DNA of 64,000 nt, taken from Gp1-AA133 sp963850425 (GTDB lineage: Bacteria > Acidobacteriota > Terriglobia > Terriglobales > Acidobacteriaceae). The stretch spans positions 930,001 to 994,000 of the forward strand of contig CAWKLF010000001.1 of the NCBI GenBank assembly GCA_963850425.1. Direction: 5' to 3'. Position numbers and translations under genes: made by a program. Numbering within the stretch: position 1 is the first letter of the stretch; each line of letters opens with the position of its first letter. This document shows, in pieces, positions 1 to 7,257 of this stretch. The notes beneath the pieces were generated by a model. That model was not told the DNA's origin. It worked only from the letters and a program-made list of their open reading frames with translations, and did no database searches.

Positions 1-603
1 CGGCATCAGGCTGCCCACGCGCATGAGCGCCCGCGAGAACGGTTTCGGCACCAGCAGGCGATCCCAAGTGTTTAGAGTCCAGGCGCGGTCAATCGCGATG
101 TGGAACACCGCCATGGGCACTCTTGACGAGCGGGCCAGCAGCACCGGGCCTGGCTTTGTCACGAAACGTGGACCGCGGGGTCCGTCAATCGTAAAGGCAA
201 CCGTGTAACCTGCTTCGATTTCTTTGCGCATGCCCAGCAGCCCACGCACCGCGCCCCGGCTGCTCGACCCCCGGATGGGAACGAATCCAAACCGGCGGAT
301 CATGCGCGCCGTGAATTCACCGTCAAAGCTAGTACTGCTCATGACGCGAATATCGAGGTCGCGCCACAAGTACGTCGCTGCGAAAGTGCACTGGTGCCAG
401 AAGGAATAAACGAACGGTCGCTGTTCAAGACTGACCGGAGAATTCTCTTCGCAGGAGACGGCGAATTTCATGGTCGGCCCGATAAGGCGGACCGCGAGGG
501 TGGTGGCCCACGAGATCAGCGTGAGCAGCACCCGCTGCCCGCGGGTAAAGGGTACGCGGCCGGTCGAGGAACCGACGCCGATGTCAGAGGGAGTCACGCT
601 CAC
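1..603 (-). CDS. DUF374 / lysophospholipid acyltransferase-like protein (C-terminus cut off by window edge)
   Basis: The reading frame is open from a GTG at 603 to the left edge, so only the first 200 or so residues are present. Seen: an N-terminal hydrophobic stretch (residues about 12-25), then a WHQ motif near residue 69, an SSSRGA segment near 110-115 and a DGPRGP motif near 145. The spacing of these matches the DUF374 family (COG2121), acyltransferase-like inner-membrane proteins linked to lipid A or other envelope lipid modification. It follows the cupredoxin-like gene by 93 bases on the same strand and may share its transcript. A second GTG at 597 is an equally possible start, and neither has a strong ribosome site. 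The family call is firm; the substrate cannot be read from sequence. Confidence 0.8.
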   Translation of the reverse strand, partial: MSVTPSDIGVGSSTGRVPFTRGQRVLLTLISWATTLAVRLIGPTMKFAVSCEENSPVSLEQRPFVYSFWHQCTFAATYLWRDLDIRVMSSTSFDGEFTARMIRRFGFVPIRGSSSRGAVRGLLGMRKEIEAGYTVAFTIDGPRGPRFVTKPGPVLLARSSRVPMAVFHIAIDRAWTLNTWDRLLVPKPFSRALMRVGSLMP

Positions 604-696
604 GCGGGTATTGTAACGGGCAAGGTTCGCGGCGCAGTTGTGTCTGCTACAACAGTGCTGATCGTTGGAGGCTGGAGCGCCGAACCGACAAGCTCT

Positions 697-1380
697 TTAG
701 TACTTCGAGCCCTTGTCCAGTGGATAGGGTTCGCCGTACTTGTTCAGATGGTCCGAATGAGAGTCAGAAGCGTGCAATGTAAGCGCGGGCAAGACATCTT
801 CCGCGGAAGTGATTTCGACTTCGCGAGTCAGAGAAGCCAACTCAGCCGGGGAGGCAAGTTCATACCAAACCTCTAATTTGTACTTGCCCGGTGGCACGTG
901 GTCGATATGGAAACTCCCATCGCGCGCGCTGAGTGCGAAATACGGGGTCGGCAAGGCAACGACCACGGCGCTCATATCGGGATGAATGTTGCAGAAAATA
1001 TAAGACACCCCCGGTTTGGTGAAACGAACGCTGCGAGCCGATCCGCTTTCATAAAGGCCCAAGTCGAAGGGTTTGCCGTGGTAGAGCGAAAACACGTCGT
1101 GAAAAAATGGGTCGCGATTGGGAAACTCGATAGCCGTGCCCACGGTGACAGCAACGACGTGGGGCGTGAAGCGTTTATCCTTCTGCAGCAGCCGCGCCAT
1201 AGGCCCCGGCGAGACCGGTTCCTTGGCGGCGATCGACGTGAGCGACACTAGGACATCGCCGCTGTTGAACTCGCGATTGGCATGAACCGCGTTCACTGTT
1301 CCGTGAACCATCCCGTCCTGTGCGGCCAAGAGTGTGCCGAGCGCGAGGATCAACATCGCGAGCAGGCCCGGGGTGTTCAA
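697..1380 (-). CDS. secreted cupredoxin / plastocyanin-like protein
   Basis: A 227-residue protein with a signal peptide (about residues 1-20, cleavage after the LLAAQ region). The first domain looks like a blue-copper fold. His94 lies in an FPNRDPFFHDVF context, and Cys130, His133 and Met136 (FCNIHPDM) give the H...C..H..M ligand pattern of plastocyanin-type sites. The second half (about 150-205) resembles a carboxypeptidase-regulatory-like beta domain (GSFHIDHVPPGKYKLEVW). Its start codon overlaps the stop of the upstream porin-like gene by four bases, so the two are translationally coupled. A periplasmic electron-transfer or copper-handling role is likely; no redox partner gene is adjacent. 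Confidence 0.75.
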   Translation of the reverse strand: MNTPGLLAMLILALGTLLAAQDGMVHGTVNAVHANREFNSGDVLVSLTSIAAKEPVSPGPMARLLQKDKRFTPHVVAVTVGTAIEFPNRDPFFHDVFSLYHGKPFDLGLYESGSARSVRFTKPGVSYIFCNIHPDMSAVVVALPTPYFALSARDGSFHIDHVPPGKYKLEVWYELASPAELASLTREVEITSAEDVLPALTLHASDSHSDHLNKYGEPYPLDKGSKY

Positions 1381-2855
1381 AAGCGCACCCCGGCGGCGAC
1401 ATTCAGGTGGTCTCCGGAAGCACTATCGCCCGATGGTGGCGCGGTGAATAAGTGGCGATACTCCACCGCGAACAGCAGGAACGAGTTCGGCTCGTAGATA
1501 AAATTCACGAATTCGGTGCGATTTTTCTTGAGGGCAGGGAAGCCTAAATCCGTGAAGGAGGTGGCGAAGAATCGTAGATCCCTGGCGAAGTTCTCGTCCT
1601 GCCCGAAAGCGCCGTTGATCTCAAAGCGCCTGACCGGTTTCACTTTCAGCTGCACCCATCCGCCCGTTGATCGCAGAGGATGGATCGCTGTTTGCGGTGG
1701 AAAAGCTTCTGGATACACCACGCTCGTCCAGATGCCGCCGCCCAATCCACCTGCGGCTTGCCCGTCATACCACTCGCCGGAAAGTTCGAAATGGGAGCCA
1801 ACTGGAATTTTCAGATCGGCGTTCAGGGTCCAACTGTCGATCTGGTTGAAAGTCTGGTAGCGCTGGCGAGCGCGATACCCGCCGAATCCTATAACGAGGG
1901 GAAGGCGGTCCGCGGAGGAGCGATCGATTGCGATGCGGCCCGCCAACGCAGGAATCCGGGTAACCTCGCCCGCGGTGGGGTTGAGGCCTTGAAAGGGTGG
2001 CGTTTGTTCTGTAAGCGGATCGAGCAGGCCGCCTTGCAGAACCAGAGACGAATGAGGCCGCAGGGTCAGCCGGCGTTCGGCGAAGATCTGCGGAGTCCAA
2101 ACCCAGAGATTGCCGGACCAGGCCATCGCCGGTTCCCACACGGTGGCATAAGACGTTGGCGACAGGGGCGAAAAGAATGGTGTGTCCTGTCCGATGTGGA
2201 GACTGGTGTTCCGCCAATCCAGATTGATGTTCGCCGTGCGCAGGCGAAGCAGGCCCGCGGTGACTCCGTAAGAAGTCGTGGGACTGCCGCCGGCGAAATC
2301 AATTTCGGCGTTAGCCGAGGTGCGCGCGCCGAAGATTTTCGGTCCGGTGGCGCTGATGCCGAGCATCGTCTGGCGCAAAGTCGCGGCCGCGCTGCCATCC
2401 GGGAAGCCAGGGAAGCTGGGGAACGCAAGGCTGGGCAGATCCTGAATGTCGAGCGCACCGCTGTTTCGGTAGGCATTAAACAAAACAAGCCCCGACAGCT
2501 TCACGGGATACTTGCTCGCGCTTTCCACCTTGTCCTGGTGTAACTCATTCACTTTCGCGGCGAGGAAGCCAACATCCTGGTCCGCGGAGGCTGCCGTCGG
2601 TTCGGCGGTGGGTACGGGCGCGGCGGCAGGGGCGCTTGCGACAGTGCGATTTCCCTGCACCTGATCGCGCAGCTCTTTAAAGCTCTGGCGAAGCTCCTCA
2701 ATCTCGCGACGGGAATCCGCCAGGCCGGAACGCGTCTCCTGCAACTCGCGCTTCAGGCGGACAATTTCGTCGGCGTTGCTGGAAGCATCCTGTGCAACCA
2801 GGCTGGCCGACGCCAGGCAGGCCGCCACGACAATCGATGGAAGAGAAAATCGCAT
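1377..2855 (-). CDS. outer-membrane porin-like protein with N-terminal coiled coil
   Basis: A 492-residue protein. Residues 1-21 are a signal peptide. Residues about 27-70 form a heptad-like coiled coil rich in Leu, Glu and Arg, as in porins that have an N-terminal periplasmic coiled coil. The remainder alternates hydrophobic and polar residues with many aromatic belts and ends in ...LNVAAGVRF, a C-terminal Phe typical of beta-barrel outer-membrane proteins. No specific family could be named; it may be a phosphate-selective-porin-type or other trimeric barrel. It is the first gene of an operon with the copper-site protein (ATG/TGA overlap). Confidence 0.65.
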   Translation of the reverse strand: MRFSLPSIVVAACLASASLVAQDASSNADEIVRLKRELQETRSGLADSRREIEELRQSFKELRDQVQGNRTVASAPAAAPVPTAEPTAASADQDVGFLAAKVNELHQDKVESASKYPVKLSGLVLFNAYRNSGALDIQDLPSLAFPSFPGFPDGSAAATLRQTMLGISATGPKIFGARTSANAEIDFAGGSPTTSYGVTAGLLRLRTANINLDWRNTSLHIGQDTPFFSPLSPTSYATVWEPAMAWSGNLWVWTPQIFAERRLTLRPHSSLVLQGGLLDPLTEQTPPFQGLNPTAGEVTRIPALAGRIAIDRSSADRLPLVIGFGGYRARQRYQTFNQIDSWTLNADLKIPVGSHFELSGEWYDGQAAGGLGGGIWTSVVYPEAFPPQTAIHPLRSTGGWVQLKVKPVRRFEINGAFGQDENFARDLRFFATSFTDLGFPALKKNRTEFVNFIYEPNSFLLFAVEYRHLFTAPPSGDSASGDHLNVAAGVRF

Positions 2856-3195
2856 GTGTTTTCTCGATTGTGGTGACCTGGCGTAATCCGCGCAAGGTTA
2901 CCAGCGTGCTGGGGAGGCGCTGGGTGCTTGAGTTGGCTCCCAGTACTGGTGCCCTTACGCTCTGAATGTCCTTAGCCGCGGGCTTGAGAGGACGAGCTAT
3001 CTGTGGACGAACCGGTAAACCCGTTCCAGGGAGTCGTAAAATCGCGATTTACATTCGTGATCCTCGGTCACCCCGTGATCACAGCGTCGCCGGGTGGAAA
3101 GGTGTAGCGTAAAGGGTCGCTTCACGATGAAATCAGGGAGCAATCCGGAATTCTGACCCTGTCGTGAGTGCAACTTTTATAAAGGTTGGCGAAAG
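2856..3195. other. intergenic region between divergent genes
   Basis: About 340 bases separate the minus-strand porin operon from the plus-strand small gene. It presumably holds both promoters, but no clear -35/-10 pair, operator or hairpin stands out. No short gene with good start context was seen. Confidence 0.4.
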
Positions 3196-3570
3196 ATGGG
3201 ACGCTCCTTGATCTGGGTCCAAGGCAATGCCGACGCGGGGTGGGCCTGTTCGAGTTGTCCGTGGAGATTCCCGGTTCCCACGTTGCTTGGTGAAGACGCG
3301 AAAGACGCTTACGACCGCCTGGCGGCGGCAAAGTTTCGTGAGCACTCGTGCGAAGCGCAAGCTGGTCCTGCCGCGCCTAAACCAAGTAGTGGCCCCACCT
3401 TTGCGGACCGTGCGCGGAGATTGATCAAGGGAGGATACAAGCCCAAGGATGCCGTCGAAGTGGTACTGCAGGAAATCGCTTTGGAACATGGGGGCCAGCC
3501 AAATGTCATGGAGAAAGCGCGCGAAGACGCCGAGGACTTCCTTCTGAAAATCCGCAAGGGACTTATCTGA
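3196..3570 (+). CDS. small conserved-type protein with Cys/His cluster
   Basis: A 124-residue protein that I do not recognise by name. The first 52 residues contain Cys18, Cys21 and a later HSC pair (about 51-52), with tryptophans at 8, 16 and 23. This is an arrangement like a small zinc-binding or treble-clef knuckle (CxxC ... HxC). The C-terminal half (about 68-120) is predicted helical with many charged residues. I prefer it to the longer minus-strand frame that overlaps it because its composition is protein-like and its Cys/His pairs are spaced as metal sites. Function unknown; similar short Trp/Cys-rich proteins are common in acidobacterial genomes, from memory. Confidence 0.55.
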   Translation: MGRSLIWVQGNADAGWACSSCPWRFPVPTLLGEDAKDAYDRLAAAKFREHSCEAQAGPAAPKPSSGPTFADRARRLIKGGYKPKDAVEVVLQEIALEHGGQPNVMEKAREDAEDFLLKIRKGLI

Positions 3571-3855
3571 CGACGGCGTCGCCAGTCCTGCCTCAGATTG
3601 GGTCAGCACTTGCGACGCCGGTCCTATAACTCTTTGACGGAGGGGTGCTGCACATGCGATATGTTCACCTTTGGCGCAAACCATAGCAGCCGATTGCCGA
3701 ATGTCAACGAGTGAGCGGTATTCGAACACGATGGGCATAAGTCGTTATTACATTCAGTCCGGGCGCGCCGGGAGTTGTGCATGTAAGCTCCGATCACGCC
3801 AAGTATGCTCCGGGCGCTCAGTGGTACACTGCCGGCGCGGCTCGGGAGGCAAGAC

Positions 3856-4275
3856 ATGAAAGCGCCTGCATTTTATCGAGTTGCCGCTGTTCTCCTGCTG
3901 CTTTTTGACATTGGACATACTCTTGGTTTTCGCCAGTCCGATCCGCAATGGGGAGTGGGCGCGCTTCTAGCCTCGATGCGGTCCATTCACTTCGACGTGC
4001 AAGGGTTTAGCCGTACTTATTGGGACTTCTTCGAGGGGTCCGGATTCTTTGTCTCGGTGTTTGTTCTATTCGCGGCGGTATTAGCGTGGCAGCTTGCTAG
4101 TCTTCCGGCAGAGACTCTGGCGCTCATGCGCCTTGCTGGGTGGGCGTTTGCCCTTTGCTTTTTCGCCGTGACGATTCTGAGCTGGAGATACTTCTTCCTT
4201 TTACCGATCCTTTTCTTAACCCTGATTACGGTGTGTTTGGTTGCTGCAGCATGGCTTTCGCCGAAGCCAAGTTGA
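3856..4275 (+). CDS. four-helix integral membrane protein
   Basis: A 139-residue protein with four hydrophobic segments (about 8-24, 58-78, 88-108 and 112-133). The ATG at 3856 is preferred to one 51 bases upstream because a GGGAGG ribosome site lies at the right distance before it. An N-terminal ...LLLLFDIGHTLGF... motif resembles small uncharacterised membrane proteins of the LIC_13387 type, which is a weak assignment. It is monocistronic and converges on the PilZ gene with a 25-base gap. No catalytic residues are visible. Confidence 0.65.
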   Translation: MKAPAFYRVAAVLLLLFDIGHTLGFRQSDPQWGVGALLASMRSIHFDVQGFSRTYWDFFEGSGFFVSVFVLFAAVLAWQLASLPAETLALMRLAGWAFALCFFAVTILSWRYFFLLPILFLTLITVCLVAAAWLSPKPS

Positions 4276-4300
4276 CCCTGCTCGATTAGCGGAGAGGCCG

Positions 4301-5011
4301 CTAGTTCTCAAGGTAAGCGTCGATCCATTCCTTCAGCTTGCGGCGGCGCTCGTCGGTGGCGTCGAAGCGGACACCGAAAGAATGTTTGGGCTTTTTCCAG
4401 GTCACGCTGGCCCGGACCCAGAGCCGGGGCAGAGTCAGCAGCGCGAATGAGACTTCGACGGACTGGCCGGTGTCGACGGTCTCGGCGCTTTTAATCGACA
4501 TGCCGCCGGAACTTACTTCAATACTGGTCGCAGTGAACTTCCTGCCTTCGGAAACCTGAATGGCCACTTCGGTCATGACCGGAATGCGCACGTAGCGACG
4601 GAATTCGTGGAGCACGAGCATGTTGGTGGCGCGCACGAGTTTCAGCGCAGCCGAACGCTCCACCGGATCCTGAATCATGGCGTTGATTCCGTATTTCGAA
4701 AAGCGCATGGCTTCCTGGGCGCTACCGCCGAGTCCGTAAATGACCATGCGGCTATTCGACGGAGATGTCCGAACCGATTCCATGACGGCTTGCGCGGCGG
4801 GGCCGAGTTTGATCACGCAAGCCGCGAACTTTTCTTTGCGCAGGCGCTCGGCTGCGTTGCCCGTCACCATGACGGCTTCAATGCCAAATTGCCGGAAACA
4901 CTCCGACAGAATGGCACGGTTGCCGTCCTGAAGGTCGACCAGGGCAACGCGGGCCGCAGCTTTCTTGGCTTGGGGAATCGGGGCCAGAGCAGTTCCGAGG
5001 GCATTTTCCAT
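4301..5011 (-). CDS. PilZ-domain protein with receiver-like N-terminal domain
   Basis: A protein of about 236 residues. The N-terminal 110 residues (VALVDLQDGN..., ...VIKLGP...) look like a response-regulator fold, but the usual acidic pocket and switch residues are incomplete, so phosphorylation is doubtful. The C-terminal domain has the RxxxR motif (RRYVR) followed by an SSGGMSI segment, the c-di-GMP binding signature of PilZ with Glu in place of the usual Asp/Asn. I chose the ATG at 5011; a GTG at 5092 would add 27 residues. It probably senses c-di-GMP made by cyclases such as the one at 35.6-37.1 kb, possibly for motility or surface behaviour (inference). Confidence 0.75.
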   Translation of the reverse strand: MENALGTALAPIPQAKKAAARVALVDLQDGNRAILSECFRQFGIEAVMVTGNAAERLRKEKFAACVIKLGPAAQAVMESVRTSPSNSRMVIYGLGGSAQEAMRFSKYGINAMIQDPVERSAALKLVRATNMLVLHEFRRYVRIPVMTEVAIQVSEGRKFTATSIEVSSGGMSIKSAETVDTGQSVEVSFALLTLPRLWVRASVTWKKPKHSFGVRFDATDERRRKLKEWIDAYLEN

Positions 5012-5260
5012 AACGAGTGGGCGAATCTCGCGTGAAAACCTATTCTGGCCTGCCAGAGCGGCTTTGGCAAAGGCTCGTTCGGCCAATAGCACGGTACAAA
5101 AGTGTCATTACAGGCGGTGAACGAAGGCGTTACTTTCGGGTGTTGCCTGCGAGCTCTAAGTTCCGAGCTGTGAGCCAGAAACCAAGAAACGAGTGTTTTA
5201 ACGGGGCGCCTTCAGGTTTGCCGTTGGTCGGCGGAGGTAGGTGCTGGAGCCGCCGGTGTT

Positions 5261-6496
5261 CTACAACCAGCGCTTGAATACCAGCGCGCCGTTGGTTCCG
5301 CCGAAGCCGAAAGAATTGGATAGCGCGTAATCGAGGCTAGCCTTGCGGGCATGATTGGGAACAAAGTCCATTTCCTTGGTGTCGGGGTCCTGGTTCTCCA
5401 AATTCACCGTGGGCGGCAGGATCTGATTTTGCAGGGCCAGCACAGAAACGCCGGCCTCCAAGCCTCCGGCGCCGCCCAGCAGATGCCCGGTCATCGACTT
5501 CGTCGAGCTCACAGGAACCTTGCGATCGCCGAAGAAGTTCCTGATCGCGTGGGCTTCGAGCACATCGCCGATTGGCGTGGACGTGCCGTGCGCGTTAACG
5601 TAGCCGATATCCGCGGGCTGCAGCTTGGCATCCTTCAGCGCATTCTTCATGACGCGGAAGCCGCCTTCGTGCTCGGGCGCTGGCTGCGTGATGTGGTAGG
5701 CGTCGCCGCTCATGCCGTATCCGACCAGTTCAGCGAGGATGTTTGCGCCACGGCTCTTGGCAAATTCAAGCTCTTCGAGAATCAGAATGCCCGCACCTTC
5801 GCCAATGACAAAGCCGTCGCGCGCAGTGTCCCAGGGACGGCTGGCCTTCTCGGGTTCGTCGTTGCGCGTGGAGAGCGCACGCATGGCGGCGAAGCCACCC
5901 ACGCCCATCGGGGTAATGGCAGCTTCCGCGCCGCCTGCGATCATGACGTCGGCATCGCCGTGCTGAATGATGCGGAACGAATCGCCCAGAGAATGAGCGC
6001 TGGTTGTGCAGGCTGTAGCAGTGGCTTCATTCGGTCCCTTGGCGCCGAACCGCATGGAGACGTGCCCGGCAGCCAGATTCACGATGGCCGCCGGAATGAA
6101 GAAGGGAGATATCTTGCGCGGTCCGCCTTCGAGCAGGGCACGATGTTCGCGCTCGATAACGTCGAACCCGCCGATCCCGGAACCGATATGAACTCCGACG
6201 CGCTCGGCAATTTCGGGCGTGACTTGCAGGCCGCTGGCCTTCATCGCCTCGTCCGCCGCCGCCAGGGCGAAGTAGATGAAGCGGCCCATCTTCTTGACTT
6301 CTTTTTTCTCGACGAACTTCAGCGGGTCAAAGTTTTTGACCTCGGCGGCAATCTGGCAGGCGTGGCTGGAGGCGTCGAACTGGGTGATTTTCCCGACGCC
6401 ACTCTTGCCCGCGAGCAAATTCTTCCAGACTTCGTCCGTGGTATTGCCAACACCGCAGATCAAGCCGATGCCGGTGACTACGACCCGCCTCGTCAA
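5261..6496 (-). CDS. fabF: beta-ketoacyl-ACP synthase II
   Basis: A 411-residue condensing enzyme that extends acyl-ACP with malonyl-ACP in type II fatty-acid synthesis. The catalytic triad is complete: Cys163 (ATACTTSAHS), His303 (NAHGTSTPIGD) and His338 (SMTGHLLGGAGG), with Lys333 in place. The length is that of FabF. The start codon is TTG, two bases after the stop of the upstream acyl carrier protein gene, whose end supplies a GGCGGGAAG ribosome site. It lies last in an acp-acp-fabF operon. Confidence 0.95.
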   Translation of the reverse strand: MTRRVVVTGIGLICGVGNTTDEVWKNLLAGKSGVGKITQFDASSHACQIAAEVKNFDPLKFVEKKEVKKMGRFIYFALAAADEAMKASGLQVTPEIAERVGVHIGSGIGGFDVIEREHRALLEGGPRKISPFFIPAAIVNLAAGHVSMRFGAKGPNEATATACTTSAHSLGDSFRIIQHGDADVMIAGGAEAAITPMGVGGFAAMRALSTRNDEPEKASRPWDTARDGFVIGEGAGILILEELEFAKSRGANILAELVGYGMSGDAYHITQPAPEHEGGFRVMKNALKDAKLQPADIGYVNAHGTSTPIGDVLEAHAIRNFFGDRKVPVSSTKSMTGHLLGGAGGLEAGVSVLALQNQILPPTVNLENQDPDTKEMDFVPNHARKASLDYALSNSFGFGGTNGALVFKRWL

Positions 6497-6498
6497 AC

Positions 6499-6744
6499 CT
6501 ACTTCCCGCCTTTCGAGTGCTTCCCGATGTAGTCAATGGCATCCTGCACGGTGCGGATCTTCTCCGCGTCTTCGTCGGGAATCTCAATGTCGAAAGCTTC
6601 TTCGAACGCCATGACCAGTTCGACGGTGTCGAGCGAGTCGGCGCCCAGGTCATCCACAAAAGAGGCGTTGGTGGTGACTTCGCCTTCGTCCACGCCGAGC
6701 TGCTCGACGATGATTTGCTTTACCTTTTCGTCAACGGCTGCCAT
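6499..6744 (-). CDS. acpP: acyl carrier protein (second of a tandem pair)
   Basis: An 81-residue acidic acyl carrier protein. Ser37 in the DSLDTVE motif is the 4'-phosphopantetheine site loaded by AcpS (encoded at 17.8 kb). The start is the ATG at 6744, preceded by AGGAGA at good spacing; a longer frame reading into the spacer is not credible. It lies between a paralogous acp gene and fabF, 2 bases from fabF. It differs from its neighbour mainly at the N-terminus and at a few helix positions, so both could serve the same synthase or one could be specialised. Confidence 0.93.
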   Translation of the reverse strand: MAAVDEKVKQIIVEQLGVDEGEVTTNASFVDDLGADSLDTVELVMAFEEAFDIEIPDEDAEKIRTVQDAIDYIGKHSKGGK

Positions 6745-6789
6745 TGTTTCTCCTATCCGGCGCCCGGGCGGGGCTCGGTTCAAAATTGT

Positions 6790-7053
6790 CTACTTGCTCA
6801 CCTTGGAATGCTTCTCGATGTAGTCGATGGCGTCCTGCACGGTGCGGATCTTCTCGGCGGCATCGTCCGGGATTTCGATGTCGAAGTGCTCCTCGAGCGC
6901 CATCACCAGCTCCACGGTATCGAGCGAATCGGCTCCCAAATCGTCGACAAAGGACGCGCTGGAAGTCACTTCCCCTTCTTCCACGCCCAGCTGTTCAGAG
7001 ATGATCTGCTTCACCTTCTCGGTGATTTCTTTCAATTTATCGCCTGTTGCCAT
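6790..7053 (-). CDS. acpP: acyl carrier protein (first of a tandem pair)
   Basis: An 87-residue acyl carrier protein with the phosphopantetheine Ser43 in DSLDTVE. The ATG at 7053 follows a GGAGG ribosome site. The C-terminal helix (AEKIRTVQDAIDYIEKHSK) is almost the same as in the downstream copy, showing a recent duplication. It is 45 bases upstream of the second acp gene and probably first in the transcript, with a candidate promoter about 45-70 bases before its start. Confidence 0.93.
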   Translation of the reverse strand: MATGDKLKEITEKVKQIISEQLGVEEGEVTSSASFVDDLGADSLDTVELVMALEEHFDIEIPDDAAEKIRTVQDAIDYIEKHSKVSK

Positions 7054-7094
7054 AACAATGCCTCCGCCGCAAATTCTGTTGGATGGAAACTTTG

Positions 7095-7124
7095 AGTCTA
7101 ATGGTGCGAACAAATTTATGTAAA
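7095..7124 (-). promoter_or_regulatory. candidate sigma-70-type promoter for acp-acp-fabF
   Basis: On the minus strand TTTACA (5 of 6 matches to the -35 consensus) is followed after 18 bases by TAGACT (4 of 6 to the -10). It lies 42-71 bases upstream of the first acp start in an AT-rich patch. This is a pattern match only; the spacing is at the long end. Confidence 0.35.
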
Positions 7125-7225
7125 GGGAACGCGGATTTTTTCGAACGCGATACGCCGCGAATTTGTTCCGGAAAGCCTTCAGCATCCTAATTGTTCGAGA
7201 GGAAGCGGGTCAACGCGGGGAGGGA

Positions 7226-7250
7226 CGCGGGCGACGGCGCCCGCGCCACA
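7226..7250. repeat. 25-bp GC-rich palindromic repeat, copy A
   Basis: Matches copies at 8577 and 29629 at 22-23 of 25 positions: CGCGGGCG, a 3-base variable centre, then GCGCCCGCG(C/T)... ending in ACA. Lies just past the end of the amidohydrolase gene. It can form a strong hairpin in RNA or DNA. Confidence 0.75.
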
Positions 7251-7257
7251 CGGTCTG

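Noticed and set aside
1680..2543. 287-codon plus-strand frame opposite the porin gene
   Set aside because: Shadow frame; no known motif; the minus-strand protein has a signal peptide and a barrel ending.
3133..3738. Long minus-strand frame of about 200 codons across the small gene at 3196
   Set aside because: Its residues are low-quality (Arg/Ser-rich without motif) and it mirrors the plus-strand gene with Cys/His motifs; no ribosome site.
5351..6532. 390-codon plus-strand frame opposite fabF
   Set aside because: It is the antisense of a well-supported FabF gene; its length results from high GC at third positions.
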